A stretch of DNA of 64,000 nucleotides from Clostridia bacterium (GTDB lineage Bacteria; Bacillota; Clostridia; Oscillospirales; Acutalibacteraceae): NCBI GenBank assembly GCA_017397845.1, contig JAFQHU010000021.1, positions 24,076 to 88,075 on the forward strand, given 5' to 3'. The notes under the pieces are model-generated. The model was given only the letters and a program-made list of their open reading frames with translations. It was not told the origin of the DNA and ran no database searches. The translations under genes and the position numbers were made by a program. This document shows, in pieces, positions 26,193 to 35,370 of this stretch (position 1 is its first letter; every line of letters begins with the position of its first letter).

Positions 26193-27149
26193 TTATATCC
26201 TCGCCTCGAAAATACCGATAGATTCTCTGCCCTTTAAGTTATCGGAGACATTTCTCGCATTGAAATAAAGTCTCAGCTTATTTTCGTAATAAGTCAGACA
26301 GCAGGCATAAACATACTGTGCCATCCAATTGTTATTGCCGCATCTTTGCGGTACAAGAAAGGGCTTTACAAATTCAAAATTAATGCCGTCGTCACTTTTT
26401 AAAAGCATGATGGCAGAGTGGCTTTTGCCGTCCTTTTCGAAAAGACCGTTTTGCAGTCCTATATAGCAATCCTTTAATTTATACACCTTGATACAGCCTG
26501 AACAGAGATTAAGATATTCGATATTTTTGTCGGGGCTGATGATGGGGGCGGTGCGTGATATATAATTTTTGGAAATATCCTTGCTTTCTGCGAAGCTTAT
26601 ATGCTTCGGCTCGCAAAATCCGCAGTCTTTGATAAAGGTTTGTCCGCAGGAATAGTACATACGGTAGCCGGCCTCTGTTTTTATGAGGAAAGGGTTCGAA
26701 AGGGCATAGCCGCCTTTGTATTCTTCGAAATCGCGGGTTTTTCTGATGACGGGATAAGGTTTTGACCAACGGGAAAAATCCTCCGATTCCGTGCAGTATA
26801 TTTCTGATTTCCATTTGACACCGATGAGTGAAAGAGCGTTAAAAATGACGGGTCTGGTTCTCTCATAAAAAAGATAATATTTTCCGTCGATTAAATTTAT
26901 GTCGGGTCTCATGGCGCGGGAAACGATTTTTTCTGCTTTGGTGAATTTTATGCCGTCATCGCTTACATATCTGTGAACACCGAAAAAGGTATGGCAGAAA
27001 AGATGCCATTTACCGTCATGTGATTCACCGGGAGTCAGAACAGACGGATCAGCTATAACGAAGCTGTTGATCGGATTTTTAAGCACGGGATTGTTTTCAT
27101 AAAGAGAGAATTTGGCGTTGAGAATGTCGTCAAAAGAAAGATTAATCAT
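26193..27149 (-). CDS. Beta-propeller glycosidase-like protein
   Basis: The 318-residue protein has repeated blade motifs of GH43/32/130-like propellers: ADPSVLTPGESHDGKWHLF, RPDINLIDGKYYLFYER, ALSNPFLIKTEAGYRMYYS and SDDGINFEFVKPFLVP. It has several cysteines and no signal peptide. It is preceded by AAGGAG and followed by mntP. It most likely binds or hydrolyses an oligosaccharide, but I cannot assign a family with certainty because the catalytic triad is not clear-cut. Confidence 0.65.
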   Translation of the reverse strand: MINLSFDDILNAKFSLYENNPVLKNPINSFVIADPSVLTPGESHDGKWHLFCHTFFGVHRYVSDDGIKFTKAEKIVSRAMRPDINLIDGKYYLFYERTRPVIFNALSLIGVKWKSEIYCTESEDFSRWSKPYPVIRKTRDFEEYKGGYALSNPFLIKTEAGYRMYYSCGQTFIKDCGFCEPKHISFAESKDISKNYISRTAPIISPDKNIEYLNLCSGCIKVYKLKDCYIGLQNGLFEKDGKSHSAIMLLKSDDGINFEFVKPFLVPQRCGNNNWMAQYVYACCLTYYENKLRLYFNARNVSDNLKGRESIGIFEARI

Positions 27150-27259
27150 TACTGTTCTCCTTTCAGCTGCTTTCTGTTAATTTTATCTGTTTTCCTTTAT
27201 TTTGTCAACTGCGGTAAAAGTTACCAAATTTTTTGTAATATATTTGTTTAAAGAATGTA

Positions 27260-27289
27260 TTGAGACGGGAGCATTAATAATGATATACT
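27260..27289 (+). promoter_or_regulatory. Promoter candidates for the second GH13 gene, with leader hairpin
   Basis: TTGAGA (27260-27265) and TATACT (27284-27289) are separated by 18 bases; a second -10-like TATAAT lies at 27299-27304. A small hairpin in the leader, GCTT-ATACC-TTTT-GGTAT-AAGC (about 27310-27334), precedes the ribosome binding site. The rest of the roughly 210-base divergent gap holds nothing else I can identify. Confidence 0.5.
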
Positions 27290-27358
27290 ATAAGATGTTA
27301 TAATATGTGGCTTTATACCTTTTGGTATCAAGCATTTCACGAAAGGATGATATGAATA

Positions 27359-29245
27359 ATGAAAATTACTCCCGAAAGCACTCTGAGAGAGGTTCTTGCC
27401 ACTCCTGTGGGTAATGACCTTGTGGCCATGGTAGCTTATCACGCAGGTATACCCGATGCAGTTATTCACAATCCCGCTGTGGGTATGATAAAGCTGAATA
27501 TGATTCCGAAGCTTTTAGGCGATAAAATGCCTATCGAGACCATCGAGCATTTGTGCAATCTGCTCAGTTATACTCCCGAAAGAGTAATAACTACCGATGA
27601 GGTTAATCCGAAATGGTGGAAGGAATCTGTTATTTATCAGATTTATCCCCGTTCCTTTATGGACTCTGACGGTGACGGTATCGGTGATTTGCAGGGTATT
27701 ATTTCAAAACTCGACTACCTCAAAGATTTGGGAGTGGATGTGCTTTGGCTCAGCCCCATTTACGATTCACCCAACGATGATATGGGTTATGATATCCGTG
27801 ATTATAAAAAGATAATGACCGAGTTCGGTACGATGGAAATTTTCGATAAAATGCTCGAAGAAATCCATTCCCGCGGCATGAAGCTTGTAATGGATCTCGT
27901 GGTAAATCATACCTCTGACGAGCATGAATGGTTCCAAAAGGCTTTGGCAGGCGACGAAAAGTATAAAAATTATTATATTTTCCGCAAAGGTAAGGGCCCC
28001 GGCGTGCCTCCCAATAACTGGACATCTGTTTTCTCAGGCTCAGCTTGGAATTATTATCCTGAGCTTGATGAATGGGCACTTCATATTTTCTCCAAAAAGC
28101 AGATGGATCTTAACTGGGAAAATCCCGAAATGCGTGCCGATGTAGCCGAAATGGTGCGTTGGTGGTTGGCAAAAGGCGTAGACGGTTTCCGTATGGATGT
28201 TATCAACCTCATTTCAAAGGTAGACGGTCTTCCCGACGGCAATCCTCTCGTCGGTGAATTTATCGGCTACGGCGGAGAGCATTATTTTTGGGGTCCCCGT
28301 CTTCACGAATATCTTCATGAGCTTAATGAAAATGCATTCAAAAAGTTCCCCAATTCCTTCTGTGTAGGTGAAACAGGCGGTATCGGTGTAGAGATGGCGA
28401 AATATTTGGTAGACGATTCCCGCGAAGAAATCAGACAAACCTTCCTTTTCGATCAGCTCGAAACTCCGGGCAAGCAGAGATGGGATGATTATAAGTACAA
28501 TCTCAAATATTTAAGAAATCTTTTCAGTAAATATCAGCTCGAAATGAAGGGCTCCTCATGGCCCTCACTTGTTATCGAAAATCACGATAACCCCCGTATG
28601 GTTTCAAAGGTTAATCCCGACTCCGCTTACAGAAAGCCCCTTTCTAAGCTTATCGGCGCCATGCTCCTTACAGGCAGAGGCACACCCTATATTTATCAGG
28701 GCGAAGAGTTAGGTATGATGAACTGCGATTTCAATGATATGTCAGAGCTCCGTGATGTCGAATCCATCAATAAATATGCGGAAATGCTTGAAAAGGGTGT
28801 ATCGAAAGAGGAAGCATGGAAAACTATTCTTGCCGGCAGCCGTGACAATTCCAGAACGCCCATGTGCTGGAACAAGGGTGAAAATGCAGGCTTTACCACG
28901 GGCACTCCCTGGATAAGAGTAAACGGCGATTATCTTGAATGTAACGCTGAAAGCGAAATTGCCGACAGAACGAGTCCCTTCAATTACTATAAGGCACTTA
29001 TCGCTTTAAGAAAAGAGTTCAAATCAACTCTCGTTTACGGCGATTTCAAGCCCGTAAAGACAAATGACAAAACCTTCTGTTTGTACAGAACGAGCAAGGA
29101 TAACAAATTCTACATCGAAATGAATCTTACCGAAAAATGGATAAGAAGACCCCGTCATGCCGACGGTATGTGTATTCTCTCGAATTACAGAGAGCCCACA
29201 GATAAGCTTCGTCCCTACGAAGTAAATATTTACAGAATCAAATAA
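27359..29245 (+). CDS. GH13 alpha-glucosidase with N-terminal helical domain
   Basis: This is a 628-residue GH13 enzyme of the oligo-1,6-glucosidase/alpha-glucosidase group. It starts its catalytic domain with WWKESVIYQIYPRSFMDSDG and has DLVVNHTSDEH, nucleophile D280 in GFRMDVINL, acid/base E338 in CVGETGG and D410 in ENHDNPR. Residues 1-83 are an extra helical domain (TLREVLATPVGND...) like the short helical modules on some Clostridia glycosidases. It has no signal peptide and is cytoplasmic. It is monocistronic, with a strong downstream terminator. It would split imported isomalto- or malto-oligosaccharides to glucose. Confidence 0.9.
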   Translation: MKITPESTLREVLATPVGNDLVAMVAYHAGIPDAVIHNPAVGMIKLNMIPKLLGDKMPIETIEHLCNLLSYTPERVITTDEVNPKWWKESVIYQIYPRSFMDSDGDGIGDLQGIISKLDYLKDLGVDVLWLSPIYDSPNDDMGYDIRDYKKIMTEFGTMEIFDKMLEEIHSRGMKLVMDLVVNHTSDEHEWFQKALAGDEKYKNYYIFRKGKGPGVPPNNWTSVFSGSAWNYYPELDEWALHIFSKKQMDLNWENPEMRADVAEMVRWWLAKGVDGFRMDVINLISKVDGLPDGNPLVGEFIGYGGEHYFWGPRLHEYLHELNENAFKKFPNSFCVGETGGIGVEMAKYLVDDSREEIRQTFLFDQLETPGKQRWDDYKYNLKYLRNLFSKYQLEMKGSSWPSLVIENHDNPRMVSKVNPDSAYRKPLSKLIGAMLLTGRGTPYIYQGEELGMMNCDFNDMSELRDVESINKYAEMLEKGVSKEEAWKTILAGSRDNSRTPMCWNKGENAGFTTGTPWIRVNGDYLECNAESEIADRTSPFNYYKALIALRKEFKSTLVYGDFKPVKTNDKTFCLYRTSKDNKFYIEMNLTEKWIRRPRHADGMCILSNYREPTDKLRPYEVNIYRIK

Positions 29246-29251
29246 ACTGAC

Positions 29252-29292
29252 AAACAGCGTCTGACGGGCTTATGCCGTAATCAGACGCTGTT
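29252..29292. terminator. Bidirectional terminator after the GH13 gene
   Basis: AACAGCGTCTGA pairs with TCAGACGCTGTT, with an inner ACGGGC/GCCGT stem, between convergent genes. Confidence 0.85.
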
Positions 29293-29297
29293 CATAT

Positions 29298-29948
29298 TTA
29301 CTTTTCAGCCACAAGCATTGTGGTGTTTTCCGTACGGAAGACCTGCGTAACTTTGCTGAAGCCGGCCTTTTCCAGTAAAAAAATCTGATTGCTGACGGTA
29401 CAGGGAGTGTCGTAGTGATAGTATCCGTCATCGGTTATGCCGTTTTCTCTGCGTAATCTTTCCTTTTCGGCAAACCAAAAATCCTCCTCTTTTTGCGTGA
29501 GTACCATATAATCACATTCTATGTAAATGCCGTTTTCTTTCAGCGCGGCATTAACTTTTTTGTAAAGGGAAAGCTTTTTATTTTTCGGGAAATGATGCAT
29601 AGTCTGAAAGGAAATTGCACAGTCAAATCTGCTTTCGCCTAAATTTTCAGCGAAATAATCTGCACATATAAGAGAAAGCCTTTTATCGGGGTGCTTTTCA
29701 CGGAGCTTACGGAGCATAACATCGGAAAGGTCAATACCCGTAACATTGATGTCCGGATAAAGAGAGAATATTTCATCCAGTTCAAGTCCCGTGCCGCAGC
29801 CGAGATCGAGAATTGCTTCCGTATTTCCGGGGATAAGAGAAGCCATTTTACGGTAGCCTTCCTTACATCCCTCTACCTCAGTGAGCATATGCTCGTCATA
29901 CATATCGGCTCTTTCAGCAAAAAAATCCGCCATTTTTTCAAGCTTCAT
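29298..29948 (-). CDS. SAM-dependent methyltransferase
   Basis: This 216-residue class I methyltransferase has motif I ILDLGCGTGLELDEI, motif II VTGIDLSDVML, the acidic ICADYF step and motif IV FDCAISFQTMHHF. The N-terminus (FFAERADMYDEHML) is typical of UbiE/Trm9-like small-molecule methyltransferases. Its start overlaps the stop of the upstream Nudix gene by one base, so the two are translationally coupled. The methyl acceptor is unknown. Confidence 0.87.
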   Translation of the reverse strand: MKLEKMADFFAERADMYDEHMLTEVEGCKEGYRKMASLIPGNTEAILDLGCGTGLELDEIFSLYPDINVTGIDLSDVMLRKLREKHPDKRLSLICADYFAENLGESRFDCAISFQTMHHFPKNKKLSLYKKVNAALKENGIYIECDYMVLTQKEEDFWFAEKERLRRENGITDDGYYHYDTPCTVSNQIFLLEKAGFSKVTQVFRTENTTMLVAEK

Positions 29949-30343
29949 TATGCATACTCCTTCATAATCTTTTCCAAAATTTCCTTATCGGCAGGGCAGA
30001 AGGTGAAATTCTCTATTTCTTCGGGGGTAATCCATTTTATGTCGTTATGCTCCAACATTTTTATCTCACCTTCGGCTATTTCGGCGTTAAAAAGGGTAAG
30101 ATGTACGTTTATGTCGGGATATCGGTGGTCAACCTCCATAAATATTTTTCCCGGCTTTACGGTAATGTCCAATTCCTCTCTGCATTCACGGATAAGAGCT
30201 TCCACTTTTGTTTCTCCCTTTTCAGCCTTGCCGCCCACAAATTCCCACTGAAAGGCACGTGTTTTATTTGCGGGGCGCTGACAAATCATAAATCGGTTTT
30301 CCTTCCATATCAGTGCCGCCACCACCTGAACTATATTTTCCAT
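29948..30343 (-). CDS. Nudix hydrolase, MutT-like
   Basis: The 131-residue protein carries a complete Nudix box (GGKAEKGETKVEALIRECREEL) and the MutT-like beginning VVAALIWKENRFMICQRP. MutT-type enzymes remove 8-oxo-dGTP from the nucleotide pool; other nucleotide substrates are possible. AAGGAGG precedes the ATG. It shares its last base with the methyltransferase start. Confidence 0.87.
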   Translation of the reverse strand: MENIVQVVAALIWKENRFMICQRPANKTRAFQWEFVGGKAEKGETKVEALIRECREELDITVKPGKIFMEVDHRYPDINVHLTLFNAEIAEGEIKMLEHNDIKWITPEEIENFTFCPADKEILEKIMKEYA

Positions 30344-30511
30344 TGTAAAAGCCTCCTTTTTTCTGTCATCTTATTTTAACATAAAGATCGTAAAGTTAAG
30401 GAAAACAATTTCGAGTTAACAAAAAATTAATAATTGTATCTTTAAAAACGCGATAAAATGTGTTATTTTATAATTATATTTTTATGTAAATAAATACGGA
30501 GGTAAATATTT

Positions 30512-31939
30512 ATGAAAAAATTGTTTAAAAAATCTTTAGCGGTTATGCTTACTCTTCTTTTCGTATGCGGCAGTTTTTCTGTCGGTGCAGTCAATGTCAA
30601 AGGAAAAGAGCATTTCGATTACGGCTCTTATGTTCTTCTCGGTGACAGTGTAGCCAGCGGCTGGAGTGATATCGAGGACAGAGATACCTGCTTCACACGT
30701 GTGGAGGGCTCCTACGGTGCTCTTCTTGCTGATGATTTGGGTGTTGATTACCATCCTATGGCTTGTATCGGCTTCAGAACTCTCGAAATGCGGTATATGT
30801 TTGAGGATAATTATGTAGGCGACAGATTTATGTTTTATTCTGTAGAGCAGGAATTCATCGATGAAAAAATTCCTGAAATCCGTCAGGCGGTAGCTGATGC
30901 AGGTATTATCACCCTAAATGTGGGCGGTAACGATTGGGGTTCATATGTGGGATGGCATCTTATGGAAGAGCTCGAAAAGGTTGAAGGCTCCGAAAACTTT
31001 GTTGAAAAGGCTCTTCCTTACCTTGAAGGAGTAGTAAATTTCGGTGTAGATACTATAGAGACTATTGTAGGTCTTGCTGATATAGCGGGTCTCCTTCCTG
31101 AGCTTGTTAAAATTCTTCCTTTGGCTCTTGAAGAGGGCTTTGCCAGATATCTGAAAAATTGGAATATCATGATTGAGGATATTTATGCTCTCAATCCCGA
31201 CGTGACACTTGTAGTTGTAGGTATGTTCGACACAGGCTTACAGGATGAAACAATGGATGACGTGGAGGGCGTAATCAAGCTTCCCTCAGGCACCGTGGGC
31301 GGTATAAATATCGGTCAGACCATCGTCGATCTTGCGAATACTCCCATGCGTCAGGGTGCCGAAAAATACGGATATATCTTTATTGATCCCGTCGGTACTC
31401 TTTGCGAACAGCAGCATCCCAGCTATGCGGGACACAGACATATCGCCGACATGATTCTCGACGCACTTCCCGATGCAAATTTCCCCTATACCGACATAGA
31501 GGCGGGCACAAAGGAATACAATATAGCTCAGAAGCTTTATGCAAAGGGCTATATGGCAGGCGTTTCAGCCACAGAGTTTGCTCCCGAAGCAGACCTTACC
31601 AAGGTTCAGCTTGCAGACGTGCTGTACAATGTGGCAGGTGCACCTGAGTCAAATGTTTCTCTTAACGACACTGCCTCTGCAGGTGCTGCGTGGTGTGCAG
31701 AAAAGGGTGTTCTTACAGCAGATGAAAACGGTAATTTTTCACCGGATAAGGCTGTTACAGCTTTTGAATTTGCACAGGTAATGTTCAGATTTTCTCAGGC
31801 TGACGGCTTCAGCCTCAAAGGCTTTATTGAGGGTATCAGAATTTTCTTTAAGGTGCTTGTAAATGAGATAACCGTTATCGGAAGCCCCATCGAAAGAATT
31901 GATGCCGCTGAGTATATTGTAAATTACTGCGGTATCTGA
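30512..31939 (+). CDS. Secreted SGNH/GDSL hydrolase with C-terminal SLH-type repeats
   Basis: A signal peptide (KKLFKKSL, hydrophobic core, SVGAVN) is followed by an SGNH hydrolase: block I LLGDSVASGW (Ser nucleophile), block III TLNVGGNDWG and block V QHPSYAGHRHIAD with the His. The last 140 residues contain S-layer-homology-like repeats (KGYMAGVSATEFAPEADLTK and EKGVLTADENGNFSPDKAVT), which anchor proteins to cell-wall polymers. It is therefore probably a wall-bound esterase or deacetylase. An ACGGAGG ribosome binding site precedes it and a GC-rich terminator follows. Confidence 0.87.
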   Translation: MKKLFKKSLAVMLTLLFVCGSFSVGAVNVKGKEHFDYGSYVLLGDSVASGWSDIEDRDTCFTRVEGSYGALLADDLGVDYHPMACIGFRTLEMRYMFEDNYVGDRFMFYSVEQEFIDEKIPEIRQAVADAGIITLNVGGNDWGSYVGWHLMEELEKVEGSENFVEKALPYLEGVVNFGVDTIETIVGLADIAGLLPELVKILPLALEEGFARYLKNWNIMIEDIYALNPDVTLVVVGMFDTGLQDETMDDVEGVIKLPSGTVGGINIGQTIVDLANTPMRQGAEKYGYIFIDPVGTLCEQQHPSYAGHRHIADMILDALPDANFPYTDIEAGTKEYNIAQKLYAKGYMAGVSATEFAPEADLTKVQLADVLYNVAGAPESNVSLNDTASAGAAWCAEKGVLTADENGNFSPDKAVTAFEFAQVMFRFSQADGFSLKGFIEGIRIFFKVLVNEITVIGSPIERIDAAEYIVNYCGI

Positions 31940-31955
31940 TAAAGCATAATAATTT

Positions 31956-31984
31956 TACCGGGTGGAAGCACCCGGTATTTTTAT
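31956..31984 (+). terminator. Terminator after the SGNH hydrolase gene
   Basis: TACCGGGTG and CACCCGGTA form a perfect nine-base-pair stem on a GAAG tetraloop, followed by a T run. Confidence 0.92.
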
Positions 31985-31997
31985 TACCTTTAATCGG

Positions 31998-32026
31998 TTG
32001 TAAATGTGTAAGAAATGTGTTATAAT
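31998..32026 (+). promoter_or_regulatory. Promoter of the C39-like/GPH operon
   Basis: TTGTAA (31998-32003) and TATAAT (32021-32026) are spaced by 17 bases, directly after the preceding terminator. Confidence 0.75.
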
Positions 32027-32043
32027 GCCGGATAAGAAAGGTC

Positions 32044-32598
32044 GTGACGGGTATGCTGCAAAAATACAATTACAGGCACAATCTCTCTGTTTCTTTGCCC
32101 GATGATGAGATAGTAAACGGTCAGGGCTGCGGTCAGGTGGCAAAAATGAAATACGGCTTTTTCCCCATGTCCTATAACGGCTGTGAAATGATAGCACTTC
32201 ATAACAGTATGGTTCTAAGAGGTGAGAAATCCTCGCTGAGAGAGGTATGTTTGGAGATGTATCCCCGCTGTCAGGCACTTTCGGGTCTTTTGGGCTCCAA
32301 TCCGTATCTTTTGGGTTCATTTTATAAAAGCAAAGGTATAAAATACCGCATGACCCTGAAATATGACGATTTCTTTGACAGCCTTGACGGTGTAAAGGTG
32401 GCGGTTCTTTCCTTTTGGTGTCCCCATAAACCCTTTAAAGGCTTGCATACCGTAGCCGTGCAAAAGGAAGGGCACAGAATAAAAGTATATAACCGTTATA
32501 ATAATCGTGACTATCCGTATATTTATCCGTCAAGGTCGAAGCTTTTGCCCCATAAATCAGATTTTATCTGCGGCTATTTAATAGAGGAGGAAAAATAA
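32044..32598 (+). CDS. Papain-like (C39-type) cysteine peptidase-like protein
   Basis: This 184-residue cytoplasmic protein looks like a small C39-type papain fold. It has a catalytic-type Cys in MSYNGCEMIALHNSMVLRG, a His in GLHTVAVQKEG and a following Asn/Tyr-rich YNRYNNRDY segment in the right order. It starts at GTG 32044 with AAAGG just upstream; an ATG at 32053 is possible. The predicted transcription start is close, so the leader is very short. The gene ends two bases before the GPH symporter gene. Whether it is an active peptidase is uncertain. Confidence 0.6.
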   Translation: MTGMLQKYNYRHNLSVSLPDDEIVNGQGCGQVAKMKYGFFPMSYNGCEMIALHNSMVLRGEKSSLREVCLEMYPRCQALSGLLGSNPYLLGSFYKSKGIKYRMTLKYDDFFDSLDGVKVAVLSFWCPHKPFKGLHTVAVQKEGHRIKVYNRYNNRDYPYIYPSRSKLLPHKSDFICGYLIEEEK

Positions 32599-32600
32599 AA

Positions 32601-34181
32601 ATGGGAAACGAAAAAACACCCCTTACTCAGCAGAACACCTTCGTCGGCAAGGTTAAAAAGCTTATCGGTGTCGAGCCGGGAACGAAGCTGAAACCAATGA
32701 TTGCCTATAACTCGGCTATTTTCTTTTCGGGCGGCGGACCTTATGTTATGGGTAACTTCCTGCTCCCCTTTCTTACCAAAGTCGAGGGCCTGCAGGCTGA
32801 CCAATATGCCACAGTGCTTATGTGGTCCTGTATCTGCGATGCCGTAACCGATCCGCTTATGGGTATCATCACCGACAGAACGAGGCATAAAAACGGCAGA
32901 CACCGCCCCTATCTCAAATTCGGAGTTCTTCCCGCTATGATAGCTTTTTTGCTTATGTGGAACTCCTTCGGGCTTTCCGCCTCTGAGGGTCCCCAAAGCA
33001 ATAAGGTTATGCTTTACTACATATTCGCTTATATGTTTTATAAAACCGTCAGCACCATGATTATGGTTCCTCACACGGCTATGCTTCCGGGCATCGCACC
33101 GACATATCATCTGAGGACTCAGTTTAACGGAGTCAAAACTATTATGGATGCTGTGGCATCCTATTCGTCCTTCTTCGTAGCCGCTTTTGTTTTAGGCGGT
33201 ATCAACGGCCTTTTTGTTACTCCTTCCTTCGGTCCTGAGCACAGAGGCAGATTCACTCTTATGTCCGTCATTCTCTGTCTTTGGACGAGTCTTCCTCTTA
33301 TCTTTACCTATAAAGGTACCCGCGAGGAAAGCTCCGCAGACCAAATTAACGAAAAGCTCGACCTTCACGAATTTTTCGGTCAGTATAAGGATGTTATCCG
33401 AAACAAAGTTTTCCGTCAGTATTTCCTTTTCGGTTTCATAATGCTTTTAGGCTCATCCTTCGTCTCCCAATGCATGTATTATTTCCTGGAAACGGTTTAT
33501 CATCAGGAAAAGGACTACAATATGATAATTATGCTTCAGGGTATCGGTGAGGCATTGGGCTTTTTCCCTGCATATATGCTGTCCATAAAGAAAAACAAAC
33601 AGCTTCCCGCCAAGGTGTTTATGCCCGTGGCTGTATCGGCACTCGGTCTTGCATGGCTCGGCAGAAACAGCGGTAATATGTTCATAATGTTCATCGTTGA
33701 GTTTATGTACGGTCTGGGTCTTGCCGGTATGGCAAGTGTACAGAATAATATTTTCCCCGACGTTACCGACGTGGACGAGCTTATTACGGGACAGAGGCGA
33801 GAGGGCGTTATTTCCACCTTCTCCACCTTTACGAAAAAGTTCGTAAGCGGCTTTGCAGGCTTCGGTGTAGGTAATATTCTTCGCTGGTTCGGCTACGATA
33901 CCCAACTTGATGCGGCTATGCAGACCGAAAGAGCAGTTGACGGTGTGGCTATATGCTTCACCCTCATTCCTATGGTATTCTTCTTCCTTTCCTTCCTGTC
34001 CATTATGCGCTATAATCTCACCAAAGATAAGCTTGATTTCATCAAGGCAAAAATCAAGGAAAAGAAAGAAAAGGGCTTCGTAGAGATAACCGACGAGGAA
34101 AAGGCGGCTCTCGAAAGCATTTCGGGTCAGAAATTCGAAAATATGTGGATTGGTCAGCCTGAAAAAGTTTCGGCAGAATAA
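32601..34181 (+). CDS. GPH-family sugar:cation symporter (MFS)
   Basis: This 526-residue membrane protein with about 12 hydrophobic segments belongs to the glycoside-pentoside-hexuronide:cation symporter family. The family signature is visible as CDAVTDPLMGIITDRTRHKNGRHRPYL spread over the loop after TM2, and a second at NIFPDVTDVDELITGQRREG. Members import glycosides with Na+ or H+. The nearby cytoplasmic fucosidase, mannosidase and GH13 enzymes give it plausible substrates. The extended N-terminus (30 residues) and C-terminus (about 45 residues) are cytoplasmic. Confidence 0.85.
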   Translation: MGNEKTPLTQQNTFVGKVKKLIGVEPGTKLKPMIAYNSAIFFSGGGPYVMGNFLLPFLTKVEGLQADQYATVLMWSCICDAVTDPLMGIITDRTRHKNGRHRPYLKFGVLPAMIAFLLMWNSFGLSASEGPQSNKVMLYYIFAYMFYKTVSTMIMVPHTAMLPGIAPTYHLRTQFNGVKTIMDAVASYSSFFVAAFVLGGINGLFVTPSFGPEHRGRFTLMSVILCLWTSLPLIFTYKGTREESSADQINEKLDLHEFFGQYKDVIRNKVFRQYFLFGFIMLLGSSFVSQCMYYFLETVYHQEKDYNMIIMLQGIGEALGFFPAYMLSIKKNKQLPAKVFMPVAVSALGLAWLGRNSGNMFIMFIVEFMYGLGLAGMASVQNNIFPDVTDVDELITGQRREGVISTFSTFTKKFVSGFAGFGVGNILRWFGYDTQLDAAMQTERAVDGVAICFTLIPMVFFFLSFLSIMRYNLTKDKLDFIKAKIKEKKEKGFVEITDEEKAALESISGQKFENMWIGQPEKVSAE

Positions 34182-34188
34182 AAGTTAA

Positions 34189-34228
34189 AACAAGCAGTTT
34201 TTTTCAGTGAACTGCTTGTTTTTTTAGA
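34189..34228. terminator. Bidirectional terminator after the symporter gene
   Basis: AAACAAGCAGTT pairs with AACTGCTTGTTT, followed by a seven-base T run, between convergent genes. Confidence 0.9.
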
Positions 34229-34235
34229 TTGATGG

Positions 34236-34592
34236 TTATTTGTTTGAAAAAGAAATAAACAGTGCTCCGGTTACTATACCGAAAATTATCTGTACCCATA
34301 ATCCTGCTTCACCGATTGGCAGAAAATCGAGAAATATATTCAGTAATAATACCGCATTTATTATAAGAGATGATACAGCAAATTTTTTGAGCTTACTGTA
34401 GCTTTCTTTATTTCTGAGGGAGAAAACTGTCCACAGTAAAGAAGAAACAAAGGGCAGTATAATGCTTAAATAAATAATTGCAAAGCCCACTGAATCATCA
34501 TAACCTACCACACCCGGTGCGGCAAATACAATGAGGCAGAAGATACAGCAAAGACAGGTCATTACCGATAAATTGCGGAGTGCTTTTTTCAT
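34236..34592 (-). CDS. Small four-helix membrane protein
   Basis: The 118-residue protein is made of about four hydrophobic helices separated by short charged loops (for example SLRNKESYSKLKKF). It has no recognisable family. The ribosome binding site upstream of the ATG at 34592 is weak. The closest neighbour on the strand is an uncharacterised 190-residue protein 48 bases upstream. Function unknown. Confidence 0.55.
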   Translation of the reverse strand: MKKALRNLSVMTCLCCIFCLIVFAAPGVVGYDDSVGFAIIYLSIILPFVSSLLWTVFSLRNKESYSKLKKFAVSSLIINAVLLLNIFLDFLPIGEAGLWVQIIFGIVTGALFISFSNK

Positions 34593-34640
34593 ATCTGTCA
34601 GCTTCTTTCTGTCGTATCCTTTGCATACTGCAGTAATTTA

Positions 34641-35213
34641 TCAGTGCCGAAATCTCTGCCCGCCAAAATTAATTGAACGCAGGATGTTCATGTAATATTC
34701 GGTTTCTTCGCGGGTGAGGTTTTTATCCGCTTTCTTTCTTAGCATTTCTCTCAGCTCGGCGGCGAGGTGACTTTTGTCGTTTTTTTCGGTAAGCTCGCCG
34801 TTTTCAAAAACCAATTCAATAAGCACCTTATATGCCCAAGGTCTTTGTGTGCCCATATGAATGTAATACTCTTCAATGAATTCATCACCCACAAGTATTT
34901 TACCTGTGTAGTTGATTTTCAGATTTATATTATTATAAAGTCGGTGACCTAAGCAGGCTTCGTCCTCTCCCGACGGTGCGACTCCGGCTATTTCGGGGTA
35001 GTTACCGTCGAGGGTGTGTATGAAAAGTTTTTCGAGCATGATACCGTTTTCGCTGATGTTATAAGCACACCAATATCCTGTGTAACAGGCAGTACACGTA
35101 TAAAAGGGTTTAAGACCGTAGTGTCCCGGATTAAAGTCTATAGGCTCACTCATTGCTATTACGGAATATTCTTTATCACCGCATCTGAATGAATCACTGA
35201 TTTGTGCCGTCAT
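34641..35213 (-). CDS. Uncharacterised protein
   Basis: This 190-residue soluble protein has no family I can name. The start at 35213 is chosen because AAAGGAG precedes it; the longer open frame to 35312 lacks a ribosome binding site. The N-terminal half is beta-rich with cysteines (YTCTACYTGYWCAYN), and the C-terminal 50 residues are helical and charged (NDKSHLAAELREMLRKKAD). The repeated C-T-A-C-Y-T-G-Y-W-C spacing could bind a metal, but this is speculative. Confidence 0.55.
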   Translation of the reverse strand: MTAQISDSFRCGDKEYSVIAMSEPIDFNPGHYGLKPFYTCTACYTGYWCAYNISENGIMLEKLFIHTLDGNYPEIAGVAPSGEDEACLGHRLYNNINLKINYTGKILVGDEFIEEYYIHMGTQRPWAYKVLIELVFENGELTEKNDKSHLAAELREMLRKKADKNLTREETEYYMNILRSINFGGQRFRH

Positions 35214-35370
35214 AATTATTTCTCCTTTAAAGCTTTTTTCTGTAATTAAATAATAATATAAGCGGAGTCTGTTGTCAAGAAAAGTCTGTGAGTTGATGAT
35301 ACTTTTAATCATAAAAGATTTTACTTGCGAATATATTTCTTACAGAAACAAATGTCAGGAGATGTGATTT

